64,000 bases of DNA from Pseudomonadota bacterium (GTDB lineage: Bacteria > Desulfobacterota > Desulfobacteria > Desulfobacterales > Desulfolunaceae), in assembly GCA_018818835.1 (NCBI GenBank), contig JAHIRD010000112.1:1-64000 (forward strand), in the 5' to 3' direction. Below the pieces are notes generated by a model. That model searched no databases. It worked only from the letters and a program-made list of their open reading frames with translations, and was not told where the DNA came from. Position numbers and translations under genes: made by a program. The stretch's first letter is position 1. Each line of letters starts with the position of its first letter. This document shows positions 36,322 to 45,125 of the stretch, one piece after another.

Positions 36322-36367
36322 GATGGTGTCGTAAAAAGTCCCATATTCGGCGTTATACGAGTTCATC
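36322..36367 (+). repeat. Repeat family B, short 46-bp copy
   Basis: It starts GATGGTGTCGTAAAAAGTC four bases after the trpS stop and ends CGAGTTCATC, the complement of the GATGAACTCG end found in the other copies. With CCATATTCGGCGTTATA between, it is the shortest complete member and can fold on itself. Confidence 0.75.
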
Positions 36368-36411
36368 AACGTTAATCGGTGATTAAATATAACACCGGTA
36401 GGGATTGAATC

Positions 36412-37122
36412 ATGTTGGATGAGAATTATTCAATCAAGCTCACTATCTTTGAAGGTCCCATGGATCTTCTGGTTTACCTGGTCAAAAAACATGATATGGA
36501 CATCGCCGATATACCCATATCAAAAATTACCGAGCAATACCTTCAATATCTGGACATGATGACCCTGATGAATATCGATTTTGCCGGTGATTTTCTTTAT
36601 ATGGCCGCCACCCTGGCCCATATCAAATCACGGACCCTTCTCCCCAGCCAAGGTGACGACGGTGAGGAGGAGGATCCAAGACTTGAGATCGCAAGACCCC
36701 TCATGGAATATCTCCGTTTGAAATCCGCCGCCGTATATCTGGGAGGACTGGATATGTTCGGTCGTGATACCTTTGAAGGAGGTATGTTAGATAAACAAGA
36801 CTCAAAAACCGAAGATGATCTTGAAATCAGCATCGGACTGTTCGAACTCGCAGAAGCATTTGGCCAGATCATGGATCGGCAGTACAGAGATCATACAGTT
36901 GATTTCTCAACCAACACCATGAGTGTCAAAGAACGAATCCTTGAGCTAATTTCCATATTTGAAATACATCCAGGTATCAGTTTTCTTAAGCTCATGGACA
37001 ACCACCATGGCAAACCCATGGTGGTCCTGACATTCCTGGCCATTCTTGAAATGGCTAAAATGAACCTCATTGAGATCAAGCAGCATATTCAAAACGGAAT
37101 GATCACTCTTTATTATGTGTAA
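36412..37122 (+). CDS. scpA: ScpA: segregation and condensation protein A (kleisin)
   Basis: The N-terminal FEGPMDLLVYLVKKHDMDIADIPISKITEQYL is a diagnostic ScpA motif. The C-terminal part is a winged helix for contact with the SMC head. At 236 residues it is normal. It forms the Smc-ScpAB complex for chromosome organisation; scpB follows eight bases later. Confidence 0.95.
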   Translation: MLDENYSIKLTIFEGPMDLLVYLVKKHDMDIADIPISKITEQYLQYLDMMTLMNIDFAGDFLYMAATLAHIKSRTLLPSQGDDGEEEDPRLEIARPLMEYLRLKSAAVYLGGLDMFGRDTFEGGMLDKQDSKTEDDLEISIGLFELAEAFGQIMDRQYRDHTVDFSTNTMSVKERILELISIFEIHPGISFLKLMDNHHGKPMVVLTFLAILEMAKMNLIEIKQHIQNGMITLYYV

Positions 37123-37130
37123 ATGAATCC

Positions 37131-37697
37131 ATGGATGTGAAACGTATCATCGAAAGTTTGTTGTTCGTATCACGGGGACCTTTAACCCTGGAAAGGATCA
37201 AATCAATCCTCCATGATACAGATAGGACTGTGATTAACATGGAAATTCGGTCACTTGTGGAAGACTATAAAAACCGGAACGGAGGTTTTTATATTGCAGA
37301 AGTTGCAGGGGGTTACCAATTCAGAACTCATCCCGACTGTAAGCAATGGGTGACCTTATTGAACCAGCCATCACCCCTTAGAATAAGTCGAGCCGCCCTT
37401 GAAACCCTTTCCATCATTGCGTATAAACAGCCACTTATCAGGAGTGACATTGAATACATAAGAGGCGTTGATTCCGGAGGTGTCATACGAAATCTCCTTG
37501 ATCTTAAACTGATTCGGGTGCTGGGGCGGAAGGATATTCCAGGCAGGCCCCTGATCTATTCAACCAGCAAATATTTTCTTGAACTGTTCGGCCTTAACGA
37601 TATCAAGGATCTGCCCACATTAAATGAAATTGAGGATCTTGTGAAAAAGCAGGAAGAACCCTCCCAAGGGCTTTCCGGTGACCAAGAAAAGCCTTGA
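37131..37697 (+). CDS. scpB: ScpB: segregation and condensation protein B
   Basis: Two winged-helix domains are recognisable (IIESLLFVSRGPLTLERIK at the start; LETLSIIAYKQPLIRSDIEYIRGVDSGGVIRNLLDLKLI at ~85-125, a strong family signature). The 188-residue length fits. It dimerises and binds ScpA in the Smc complex. The acidic/Gln-rich tail is typically disordered. Confidence 0.95.
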   Translation: MDVKRIIESLLFVSRGPLTLERIKSILHDTDRTVINMEIRSLVEDYKNRNGGFYIAEVAGGYQFRTHPDCKQWVTLLNQPSPLRISRAALETLSIIAYKQPLIRSDIEYIRGVDSGGVIRNLLDLKLIRVLGRKDIPGRPLIYSTSKYFLELFGLNDIKDLPTLNEIEDLVKKQEEPSQGLSGDQEKP

Positions 37698-37766
37698 CAT
37701 GATCCGGTGTTAAGCCCTACCTTTGTGATTCTTTTACCCATACGACAAAGATGTGAAACATAGAAC

Positions 37767-38228
37767 ATGAAACTTTCGACAAAAAGCCGATACAGTGCAA
37801 GGATTTTAATCGAACTTGCACGGCATAAACAGAATACCCCCCTTCAGACAGGGAAGATATCACGTAGACAGGACATTCCACTCAAATATCTTGAACAACT
37901 GATCACTGTCTTACGAAAAGCAGGATTCATTGAAAGTTTCAGAGGGCCCAAAGGAGGGCACAAACTGGCCATGGCCTCGTCCCAAATAATGTTGGGACAG
38001 ATTGTCCGCCTCTTTGAAGGGCAGACCGATCTGGTTCAATGCATCTCGTCCCCTGAAACATGTAAAATGGCCGATGAATGCCGTTTGAGGCTGGCCTGGC
38101 AGCAAGCAACCGAATCCTTGTATCAAAAACTTGATGTAATCAGCATTGAAAGCCTCCTTGAAAAATCGGTCACCACATCGCCTGACGCCCATTGTCAACT
38201 GATACTGGCTCCTGACATCAGGGACTGA
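37767..38228 (+). CDS. Rrf2-family transcriptional regulator with three cysteines
   Basis: The N-terminal winged helix (LSTKSRYSARILIELARH... IPLKYLEQLITVLRKAGFIES.RGPKGGHKLA) is the Rrf2 signature. Cysteines at ~93, ~100 and ~106 (CISSPETCKMADEC) occupy the usual iron-sulfur ligand region, so it could sense iron-sulfur status or redox. Targets are unknown: no isc/suf gene lies nearby. It begins 69 bases after scpB on the same strand. Confidence 0.9.
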   Translation: MKLSTKSRYSARILIELARHKQNTPLQTGKISRRQDIPLKYLEQLITVLRKAGFIESFRGPKGGHKLAMASSQIMLGQIVRLFEGQTDLVQCISSPETCKMADECRLRLAWQQATESLYQKLDVISIESLLEKSVTTSPDAHCQLILAPDIRD

Positions 38229-38399
38229 CAGGTATTAGAAGCTTGACACCTCACCTCCTAACCGATAAAATCGATAAATTATATAAATGATCAAATATCA
38301 TATCCTGTCAGATTCACGGATGGATCTGTGCCCTTATGATTCTGGTCCAGAATAAAAAATACTGGAGCAACGGACTTTGCATCAAGGATTGATTTATCC

Positions 38400-39161
38400 A
38401 TGAACAATTTATTTCTATCGTTATTATGGCTTGTCCTGTTTCTGTCTTTGGCCTCAGATACCCGCAGCGAATTTTATGAATATGTTGATGAGAACGGAGT
38501 AAAAACATTTACCGATAATCCTGGAATCATTCCTGAATCAAAAATTGAAGGCATCCAGGTCCATAAAGAACCATACGACGATCTACCCGAAGAGGAACGG
38601 CAAGAAAAAATAAAGGCAGACCAGGCCATTCTCAAAGAACTTATGGAAAAAAGGGAAGCTGAACGGCAGCGGTATGATCGAATCCGACGGACTCGTGAAT
38701 TCAGCGAGGAAGTTAGCAATCGTAAAAAGAAACTTGCAAATTCCAAAACGCCTGTGGTGATCAGAAACAACCAGATTCTCGTCCCAGTCACCATCGGTTA
38801 CCAGAACAAAACTGTTCAGAGCACTCTGCTTTTAGACACGGGAGCAACCATAACGGTCATCCACGATAATGTTGCAGGCCAGTTAGGAATCAATTCCGGC
38901 AATGACGATGATGGCTATGAACGAAACGCAGACGGTAAAATTGCTTATGCACAAGTTGCAGGAGGTGGCCTCGTCCGAACACAAAACCTGGAAGTCAAAT
39001 TCATTAAAGTAGGACCCAAGATCCTTCAACAGCATAGCATATGCGTCATGACATACAAGGGCTCCAGTGCATCCATGCAAGGCCTTCTGGGCCTGGATTT
39101 CCTCAAACATTTCAAATATGACATAGACTATAAAAACAGCTTCATCATCTGGAAAGAATAA
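38400..39161 (+). CDS. Retropepsin-like aspartic protease with DUF4124-type N-terminus
   Basis: A signal peptide (~1-20) is followed by a short DUF4124-like segment (FYEYVDENGVKTFTDNP), a charged helical linker (~60-115) and a retropepsin-like domain (~125-250) with LLLDTGATITVIHD (catalytic Asp in DTG) and LLGLDFLKHFKYDID. The layout matches exported TIGR02281-like clan AA proteases, which act as dimers with one DTG per chain. The substrate is unknown. It sits 10 bases ahead of the CHASE2 cyclase gene. Confidence 0.85.
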   Translation: MNNLFLSLLWLVLFLSLASDTRSEFYEYVDENGVKTFTDNPGIIPESKIEGIQVHKEPYDDLPEEERQEKIKADQAILKELMEKREAERQRYDRIRRTREFSEEVSNRKKKLANSKTPVVIRNNQILVPVTIGYQNKTVQSTLLLDTGATITVIHDNVAGQLGINSGNDDDGYERNADGKIAYAQVAGGGLVRTQNLEVKFIKVGPKILQQHSICVMTYKGSSASMQGLLGLDFLKHFKYDIDYKNSFIIWKE

Positions 39162-39171
39162 CTCTTAGGCA

Positions 39172-41442
39172 ATGAATTCTATGACTTTTTTCAAAAAGAT
39201 GATAACCCTGCTCCAGCCGTATCTGATTGCCATTCTGGTCACCAGTCTGGGTGTATTTGCTTTTTTCGGTAAACACACGTTCATTATCAACCAGTTCATG
39301 GAAAGCATCTCTCTGAAAACCATTGATCTGCGATTCAACATCAGAAAAGAAATCAGAACGGAGAACCATGTGGTTATTGCTGCCATTGATGAAAAAAGTC
39401 TGAAAGAAGAGGGGAAATGGCCCTGGCCCCGAAGTACCATGGCACGGCTCGTCACCAAAGCATCCGACGCTGGTGTGCGGGTCGTGGCCTTTGATGTGGG
39501 GTTTATTGAAGACGACGACAGCCGAATTCTTGAAACCCTGACCCGGCTCAAAAAAACAATTCCCAGTGACGATCCCACATGCCTGTCTTACCTGGATCAA
39601 CTCTATCTGAACGCTGACAACGATACCCTTTTTGCCCAGTCTGTCACAAACAGTTCGGCCGGAGTGGTTCTGGGTTATTATTTCAATCTGGAAGAAATCC
39701 CTGGCATGGATGAAACAAGGGATGAGCAGGAAGAACGATTGGACCGAATCATCGGTTCCCAGGCCAATATGGCTGCCTCATCGGAAAAGGCTGTCAAAAA
39801 TGCCGGGTTTATTCAGGCCATGGATGTTCAACCCAGTATCCGCATCCTGTCTGAAAGTACAGACTATTCCGGTTTTTTCAATATGAGAGCCGACATCGAC
39901 GGCATTGTCCGGTCCATGCCTGCCATCATCACCTTAAACGATAACCATTACGTCCCCCTCTCACTTTCAGCTATTCGTGCATGGACCCAGAGCCCCATAA
40001 ACCTGACCATCGGAGAGGAAAATCATATCAGCATTGACATCGGAGATTATCACGTACCAACCGACAGGAATGGTCGGATCATAATCAATTACAGGGGGGG
40101 GCCAAAAACCTTTTCCCACATTTCAATCACTGATATTCTCCATGATCGGATCACGCCCGGAATACTCAAGGATAAAATTCTGATGGTGGGCGCCACCAGT
40201 CCCGGGCTGTCTGACAACCGCCCCACCCCTTTTTCTACCGTATTCCCAGGCTGTGAGATCCATGCCAATCTGATCGACAGCATTCTGTCCCGTGACCTCT
40301 TGTATTACCCTCCCCTTTACGAACTGTGGAGTGTTCTATGTATTGTTTTAGCCGGTACCGTTCTCGCGGTTTGCCTCCCCATGCTCGGTGCATTGACAGG
40401 TCTTATTCTGTATGTGGGCCTTGCCATTTTCTACGGGGGCCTCTGTCAGTATCTTTTTTCAAAAAACGGACTGATCCTGGACATGGCCTATCCCCTCACG
40501 GTTCTTACCCTGGTTTACATTACCGTCACAGCCAACCGATACCTCACGGAAACCAGAAAAAAGAAATTCATCAGCGACGCTTTTTCTACCTACCTGGCTC
40601 CCTCGGTGGTCAAACAGCTGATAAAATCTCCTGAAAAACTCGGGTTAGGCGGAGAAGATCGTGATATCACAGCTTTTTTTTCAGATATCCAAGGATTCAC
40701 AGGTATCTCTGAAAAACTCTCACCCAAGGAACTGGTGGAGCTTCTGAACGAATTTCTCACGGAGATGACCAATATCATCCTCGACCATGAAGGCACGGTG
40801 GATAAATTTGAAGGAGATGCCATCATTGCCTTTTTCGGAGCCCCGCTTACCCTGAAAAATCATGCTCAAAACGCCTGCAAGGCTTGCATCACCATGCATG
40901 AACGCCTCCTCATTCTCAATGAAAAATGGAAAGCAGAACAACGGCCCCAACTTTACATGCGCATTGGACTGAGTTCCGGAACAGCAGTGGTTGGGAACAT
41001 GGGGTCTGTGAACCGCATGGACTACACCATGATGGGGGATGTCGTCAATACGGCGGCCAGGCTTGAAGGGGTCAATAAAATATATGGTTCCTATTCCATG
41101 ATCAGCGATGCCACTCGAAAAATGGCTGGCCCATCCATTGTCACCCGGGAAATCGACACCATCTATCTTTTGGGCAAACATGAGCCTGTGACCGTCTATC
41201 AGATCATGGGTCACCAGGGCAGGGTCAATGAAACCCTTGAAAAATCCATGGAACTCTATGAAAAAGGCTTGTCCTGTTATAAACAAAAGGCCTTTGACAA
41301 AGCTCTTTCACATTTTAATAGCGTCCTTTCCCTCATTCCAGACGACGGGCCATCAAAAACCATGTCCGGACGATGCCGTGATTTTATCACATGTCCTCCT
41401 GATTCTTCGTGGAATGGCGTCTTCAAAATCACCAGCAAATAA
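39172..41442 (+). CDS. CHASE2-domain adenylate/guanylate cyclase
   Basis: A signal-anchor helix (~15-32) leads into a periplasmic CHASE2 domain (~35-345, VVIAAIDEKSLKEEGKWPWPRSTMARLV). Three membrane helices follow (~355-440) and then a class III cyclase domain (~490-670) with both metal Asp motifs (FFSDIQGFTGIS, KFEGDAIIAFFGAP) and the MMGDVVNTAARLEG segment. A short TPR-like tail ends the protein. It should make cAMP in the cytoplasm in response to an extracytoplasmic signal. An ATG at 39181 is an alternative start. Confidence 0.93.
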   Translation: MNSMTFFKKMITLLQPYLIAILVTSLGVFAFFGKHTFIINQFMESISLKTIDLRFNIRKEIRTENHVVIAAIDEKSLKEEGKWPWPRSTMARLVTKASDAGVRVVAFDVGFIEDDDSRILETLTRLKKTIPSDDPTCLSYLDQLYLNADNDTLFAQSVTNSSAGVVLGYYFNLEEIPGMDETRDEQEERLDRIIGSQANMAASSEKAVKNAGFIQAMDVQPSIRILSESTDYSGFFNMRADIDGIVRSMPAIITLNDNHYVPLSLSAIRAWTQSPINLTIGEENHISIDIGDYHVPTDRNGRIIINYRGGPKTFSHISITDILHDRITPGILKDKILMVGATSPGLSDNRPTPFSTVFPGCEIHANLIDSILSRDLLYYPPLYELWSVLCIVLAGTVLAVCLPMLGALTGLILYVGLAIFYGGLCQYLFSKNGLILDMAYPLTVLTLVYITVTANRYLTETRKKKFISDAFSTYLAPSVVKQLIKSPEKLGLGGEDRDITAFFSDIQGFTGISEKLSPKELVELLNEFLTEMTNIILDHEGTVDKFEGDAIIAFFGAPLTLKNHAQNACKACITMHERLLILNEKWKAEQRPQLYMRIGLSSGTAVVGNMGSVNRMDYTMMGDVVNTAARLEGVNKIYGSYSMISDATRKMAGPSIVTREIDTIYLLGKHEPVTVYQIMGHQGRVNETLEKSMELYEKGLSCYKQKAFDKALSHFNSVLSLIPDDGPSKTMSGRCRDFITCPPDSSWNGVFKITSK

Positions 41443-41457
41443 TAAGGGCAAATATAT

Positions 41458-42027
41458 TCAAGGAACGATGCCTGAATCTTTTTTAAGTGACTTGATATCA
41501 AGGGCCTGAAACCATTCAGGGAGATTTTCAAAGACCGAATGAAAGTTGAAACCACCCTGGGTCATTTCCCTGAGGGCCTCTTCTTTTGTCCATCCCTGGA
41601 TAGCCACACGATACAAGGCACACATGGTCCCAGTTCGATCAGCGCCATGCCAGCAATGAACCAAAACCGGGGTTCGGTCCGGATTGGTAACGATCTTTAG
41701 AAAGCGGACAGCATCTTCCCTCTCAGGATGCCAGGCCTTCATATCGATATGTTCATTAACAAGACCTTTTTTTCCGATTTCATCTTTATCCGAATGAAAA
41801 GACCGAAGGTTCAGAACAGTTTTGATTCCAATGGTTTTTAGGTTTTCCATTCCCTGCTCTGTGGGCTGGGCGCTACGATACAGATCATCGCTGACTTTAT
41901 GAAGATTCAAAACTCCCTCAAGGCTAATGGGTTGAGCCCATGTCATAGGACGGATAGACCCTGACTCGTCAGCAACAGCAACCTGGGTCAAAATAAAGCA
42001 TAAGGCAATGGCGGTTATGTGTACCAT
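41458..42027 (-). CDS. Exported tyrosine/dual-specificity phosphatase
   Basis: A signal peptide (~1-20) precedes a PTP fold with LYRSAQPTEQGMENL, VLNLRSFHSDKDE, and the P-loop VHCWHGADRTGTMC (CX5R; Cys ~123). This belongs to the DSP family widespread in Gram-negative periplasms. A general acid may come from the HPEREDA region. The substrate (protein phosphotyrosine, inositol or lipid phosphate) is unknown. Converges with the cyclase gene. Confidence 0.88.
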   Translation of the reverse strand: MVHITAIALCFILTQVAVADESGSIRPMTWAQPISLEGVLNLHKVSDDLYRSAQPTEQGMENLKTIGIKTVLNLRSFHSDKDEIGKKGLVNEHIDMKAWHPEREDAVRFLKIVTNPDRTPVLVHCWHGADRTGTMCALYRVAIQGWTKEEALREMTQGGFNFHSVFENLPEWFQALDIKSLKKDSGIVP

Positions 42028-42513
42028 TATTTCTCTCCGGGAAAGTTCTATTTAAGGATACAAAATAACGATAAATGTATTGATTTAGAATAAATTTGTC
42101 AAAGATTTTTTGTATAGGCTCACAGTGTAAACCATACACGTCCCCAGACTCCAGTCATGCCGATAGAGGCAAGAGCCTGTGGACAAAACGGCAAAGCCGC
42201 ACCAAAAAATTCTCTATAGGTCCCATGGGACCTATAGGACTCATAGGACGTATGTCATTTTATCACGTCTTTACTTAGGTATTATTTCATTCCACGTTAT
42301 TCGTTTCCAAGCCCAACCCATTTGCGTGTTGGGTGAAGCCTTGGCGAAGACTGATCCAGCTTTTTTAGCGTAGGCAGGAAAGCTGCCCACGGGAGAGCTG
42401 CCGAAGATAAATGCTTCGTGTCCTTCGATTATCACAACAAACCACATGCCTGGATTTTTCCAGGCATACCCATAAAACAAAAACAGGTGACCACAAGGTC
42501 ACCTGTTTTTGTT
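42028..42513. other. Intergenic region with palindromes and hairpins
   Basis: This 486-base gap holds a 24-bp perfect palindrome (42214-42237), a second hairpin (ATGCCTGG at 42446-42453 with CCAGGCAT at 42460-42467) and the terminator of the acyl-CoA dehydrogenase gene at its right end. The segment 42300-42420 has repetitive-looking sequence (AAGCCTTGGCGAAGACTG and GGCAGGAAAGCTGCC) that may belong to another dispersed repeat. No gene is supported. Confidence 0.55.
42214..42237. repeat. 24-bp perfect palindrome
   Basis: The half site CTATAGGTCCCA is followed immediately by its exact complement; CTATAGGAC and CATAGGACGTAT continue the theme to the right. A related half (TATAGGTCCCATAGGG) lies at 14439-14454 in another intergenic region. 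This suggests a dispersed palindromic unit. Confidence 0.6.
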
Positions 42514-42517
42514 TTAT
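42472..42517. terminator. Strong bidirectional hairpin terminator
   Basis: A perfect 21-bp stem (42472-42492 with 42497-42517) closes a four-base ACAA loop and is flanked by A/T-runs on both sides. It covers the stop codon of the acyl-CoA dehydrogenase gene. Confidence 0.85.
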
Positions 42518-43758
42518 TCATAGATCTTTTCATCGGGGGCAAAGGCTTCGGCAGCATCATTTTCACAATCCCTGATGGAGCCTTCTTTTTTCCGTTCAAG
42601 ATATTCACGGTACCATTCACTTGCTATAATCATGGACATGACTTCATTGCTGCCTGTCCATATGGAGGCCAACCTCAAATCCCTGAAAATCCTCTCCACC
42701 GGGTAGATGGTTGTATAACCGATGCCGCCCATCACCTGCATGGCATTGTGGGCCACTTTCTGACAGGCCTCCGTGACAAATTTTTTGGTTTCGGACACAA
42801 GCCTGCGAATGGTATTCGGATCAACGCCATAATCCACGGAACGTGCCGTGGTATAAATCATACTCCGGGAAGCATCAAGAAGCATGGAGGCTTCAGCCAC
42901 CTGGAAACTGACGCCCTGAAATTGATTGATCGTTTTCCCAAAAGCCTTGCGCCGGGTGGTATAGCCCGTGGCCACATCAAGTGCCGGACGTGCTGCCCCG
43001 ATGGTCATGGCTGCGGTTCCAAGTCGCTCAGGAATCATCATGGTATTAAACACAGCATAGGCATTGTTAACCCTACCCACAACATTTTCCTTGGGAACCT
43101 TGACATCTTTGAATACGATACGTGCGGCTCCACCGCCTCGGGAGCCCATAAGTCCATAAAGATATTCCACATGAACGCCAGGTCCCTTATCAATGATAAG
43201 ACAGGTCAGGGCTTTATGTGCCTGGGCCTGGGGATCTGTTTTTGCGTAAACCAGAAAATAATCGGCCCCTTCCCCTCCCACAATAAATCGTTTCTGTCCG
43301 TTGACCAGAAAATGATCCCCTTTGTCTTCGGCCAGGGTGCTTGTACCGAAAAAATCAGAGCCTCCTCTGGGCTCGGTCAGGCACTCAGCTGCAAAAATGT
43401 CCCCTTTTAATAAGGGTTTGACGTATTTTTCCTTTTGTTCGTCTGTACCATGCAGAATAATGGCATCACAGACCAGTTCAGCCCCCACACCGAACACACA
43501 GGCCATGATGTATCCGAGAACACCGATTTCTTCCATCACAGCACAGGTACTGGCCCAGTCAAGCCCACGCCCCCCCCATTCCACAGGGTACCTGCATCCC
43601 ATCAGATTCAGTCGTCCCGCTTCCTGAAGAAATTCCTTGGGAAACTGGATCTTGTCCTGATCCATATCCAGCAACATCTGCCTGGGTACGGATTTGACCA
43701 GAGCCCTTGCTTCATTTCTAATTTTCAACGCGTCTTCGGATAATAAAAAATCGTACAT
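42514..43758 (-). CDS. Acyl-CoA dehydrogenase
   Basis: The 414-residue protein has the full family layout, with CLTEPRGGSDFFG (FAD region), NGQKRFIVGGEGADYFLV, FGKTINQFQGVSFQVAE and GGIGYTTIYPVERIFRDLRLASIWTGSNEV. The usual MCAD-type catalytic Glu position (YEGT) reads WTGS here, whereas a Glu in PERLGTAA falls where isovaleryl- and long-chain enzymes keep theirs. This suggests a branched or long-chain substrate, by inference. It lies 12 bases after a MerR regulator gene and shares its promoter. Confidence 0.92.
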   Translation of the reverse strand: MYDFLLSEDALKIRNEARALVKSVPRQMLLDMDQDKIQFPKEFLQEAGRLNLMGCRYPVEWGGRGLDWASTCAVMEEIGVLGYIMACVFGVGAELVCDAIILHGTDEQKEKYVKPLLKGDIFAAECLTEPRGGSDFFGTSTLAEDKGDHFLVNGQKRFIVGGEGADYFLVYAKTDPQAQAHKALTCLIIDKGPGVHVEYLYGLMGSRGGGAARIVFKDVKVPKENVVGRVNNAYAVFNTMMIPERLGTAAMTIGAARPALDVATGYTTRRKAFGKTINQFQGVSFQVAEASMLLDASRSMIYTTARSVDYGVDPNTIRRLVSETKKFVTEACQKVAHNAMQVMGGIGYTTIYPVERIFRDLRLASIWTGSNEVMSMIIASEWYREYLERKKEGSIRDCENDAAEAFAPDEKIYE

Positions 43759-43770
43759 AAGCGCCCCCTG

Positions 43771-44181
43771 TTATTTTATAGACCCGCGTTCTTCTTGTTC
43801 AAGTTCCTTGAGCCTGTTGAGCAAATGTGTCCTCATGGCACGCATGTCTTCTTCAAGGAGATCCAACTCATTCCGTCTAAGTCGAACCTCTTCAATGCGT
43901 TTGTCAGTGTAACTTAGACTCTTTTGGATCTGACTTTTTTCATTGACTTCAACATCCCAGAATCCAATAATTTCGGCAATTTCATCCAAAGAGAAGCCAA
44001 ACCGTTTTCCGCGTAATATCAATTTCAGCCTGGCCCTGTCCTTACGTGTATATATTCGTTGGTTACCCGAGGTTCTTGCCGGTTTGATTAATTTTTTTTC
44101 CTCATAAAACCGAATGGTTGAAGGACTTATCTCGAGGCTTGAAGCAAGTTCCGATATGGTAAATTGTTTTTTATCATTCAT
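43771..44181 (-). CDS. MerR-family regulator (LiuR/fatty-acid type)
   Basis: The N-terminal FTISELASSLEISPSTIRFYEEKKLIKPAR and QRIYTRKDRARLKLILRGKRFGFSLDEIAEII are MerR winged-helix signatures. The dimerisation coiled coil (~85-130) follows. No metal-binding cysteines occur, which fits regulators that sense acyl-CoA, not metals. The start at 44181 is chosen because upstream codons overlap the operator and promoter. It probably controls itself and the acyl-CoA dehydrogenase. Confidence 0.92.
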   Translation of the reverse strand: MNDKKQFTISELASSLEISPSTIRFYEEKKLIKPARTSGNQRIYTRKDRARLKLILRGKRFGFSLDEIAEIIGFWDVEVNEKSQIQKSLSYTDKRIEEVRLRRNELDLLEEDMRAMRTHLLNRLKELEQEERGSIK

Positions 44182-44210
44182 AGAGATAGCGCACTCCCAC
44201 CGCATCATTA

Positions 44211-44230
44211 AGTTAAAGTTAACTTTAACT
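44211..44230 (-). promoter_or_regulatory. 20-bp perfect palindromic operator for the MerR gene
   Basis: AGTTAAAGTT followed by AACTTTAACT is a perfect palindrome 29 bases upstream of the MerR start, beginning inside the -10 element. Its position is consistent with autoregulation by the downstream MerR protein. Confidence 0.75.
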
Positions 44231-44256
44231 ATAGTCTTGTGCGCAAATCTTGTCAA
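44228..44256 (-). promoter_or_regulatory. Sigma-70-type promoter of the MerR-acyl-CoA dehydrogenase operon
   Basis: On the minus strand TTGACA (44256-44251) and TATAGT (44233-44228) are separated by exactly 17 bases. This is a near-consensus promoter; the -10 overlaps the palindromic operator. Confidence 0.75.
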
Positions 44257-44468
44257 GGGTTTTCACTTTGCTTATAAACCCATTGAATACACAGAAATAT
44301 CCTACAAAAAACTGAATTTTCATATCCAGCCGATTGTTTTTCATGTATGAATAGAAAAATTTATTTTTAACGAGCCCGGTGACATTATCTTCAATGTCAA
44401 ATAATAATGACAACCATGGTATTTGCCGTACAATCCTTTAAACACGGCAGACCAGAAAGGCAAAACCC

Positions 44469-44918
44469 ATGCTCAACCAATTCATTGACGAGGTCATCTC
44501 AAAGGGGGCTGAAGCATTGCTCCCCCAGAATCTGGATGAAAAATGGCTGGATCAGATTTATGTTGCATCTAAAAACTTCTTGAAAATCGCAGCAACAGCG
44601 GAAGGTGAAATTGAAGAAGATGAGGTCTTAAGTGACGAGAATTCGATGATGATGCTTTCTTCAATTGTGGAAATTGCACATCACCAAAGTGGCTATGAAC
44701 CAACGGGTAAGCCATTTGAAATTCCGGAAGATCTAATATTTGAATATATTTCCTGCTATTCCCTCGCCATTGTGCTGGAGTGCATCGCCAGACAATCGGA
44801 TATCACCATGGAAAAACCGACGCTTGACACCATTTTCGACAGGGATTGGCTATTTGATGTTGAACAGAAATGTCCTGAAATAACGAATCTTTTAAATAAA
44901 CTGATTTCGGGGGAATAA
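44469..44918 (+). CDS. Hypothetical acidic protein
   Basis: This 149-residue acidic protein has no signal peptide or membrane helix and looks mostly helical. A central low-complexity stretch (EGEIEEDEVLSDENS) is followed by a helix with MMMLSSIVEIAHHQSG. I do not recognise the family. The ATG at 44469 is preceded by AGAAAGG. A bidirectional terminator lies 100 bases downstream, and it is divergent from the MerR operon. Confidence 0.65.
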   Translation: MLNQFIDEVISKGAEALLPQNLDEKWLDQIYVASKNFLKIAATAEGEIEEDEVLSDENSMMMLSSIVEIAHHQSGYEPTGKPFEIPEDLIFEYISCYSLAIVLECIARQSDITMEKPTLDTIFDRDWLFDVEQKCPEITNLLNKLISGE

Positions 44919-45020
44919 TAGACTCGGGTTTTTAAAAAACCGTTTTCAAACAAACACATGCATCTCCGCTAAAAAGAAAAGACATCATCCCCATGTGCAG
45001 CAATTCATGAGAGTGAACAC

Positions 45021-45051
45021 AAAAAAGGACCGGCTATTCCGGTCCTTTTTT
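45021..45051. terminator. Bidirectional terminator between convergent genes
   Basis: A 13-bp stem (AAAAAAGGACCGG / CCGGTCCTTTTTT) has a five-base loop. The terminal A- and T-runs serve both strands, ending the hypothetical gene on the plus strand and the hemerythrin gene on the minus strand. Confidence 0.9.
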
Positions 45052-45117
45052 GATGAACTCGTAAAAAGTCGAGGGATGGCTATGGAAAAAGGCCCAAGGA
45101 CTTTTTACGACGCCATC
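45052..45117. repeat. Repeat family B, 66-bp copy
   Basis: It runs from GATGAACTCGTAAAAAGTC to GACTTTTTACGACGCCATC, inverted ends of ~19 bases with four mismatches or fewer. It lies between the terminator hairpin and the hemerythrin stop, eight bases from the latter. Confidence 0.85.
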
Positions 45118-45125
45118 TTTTTTAA

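Noticed and set aside
42271-42480. Short minus-strand frame over repetitive sequence
   Set aside because: It runs through hairpins and has no recognisable protein signature; more likely decayed repeat sequence.
42418-43410. 330-codon open frame on the plus strand
   Set aside because: It is entirely antisense to most of the acyl-CoA dehydrogenase gene, whose motifs are unmistakable; composition has the His/Pro/Gly bias of an antisense shadow.
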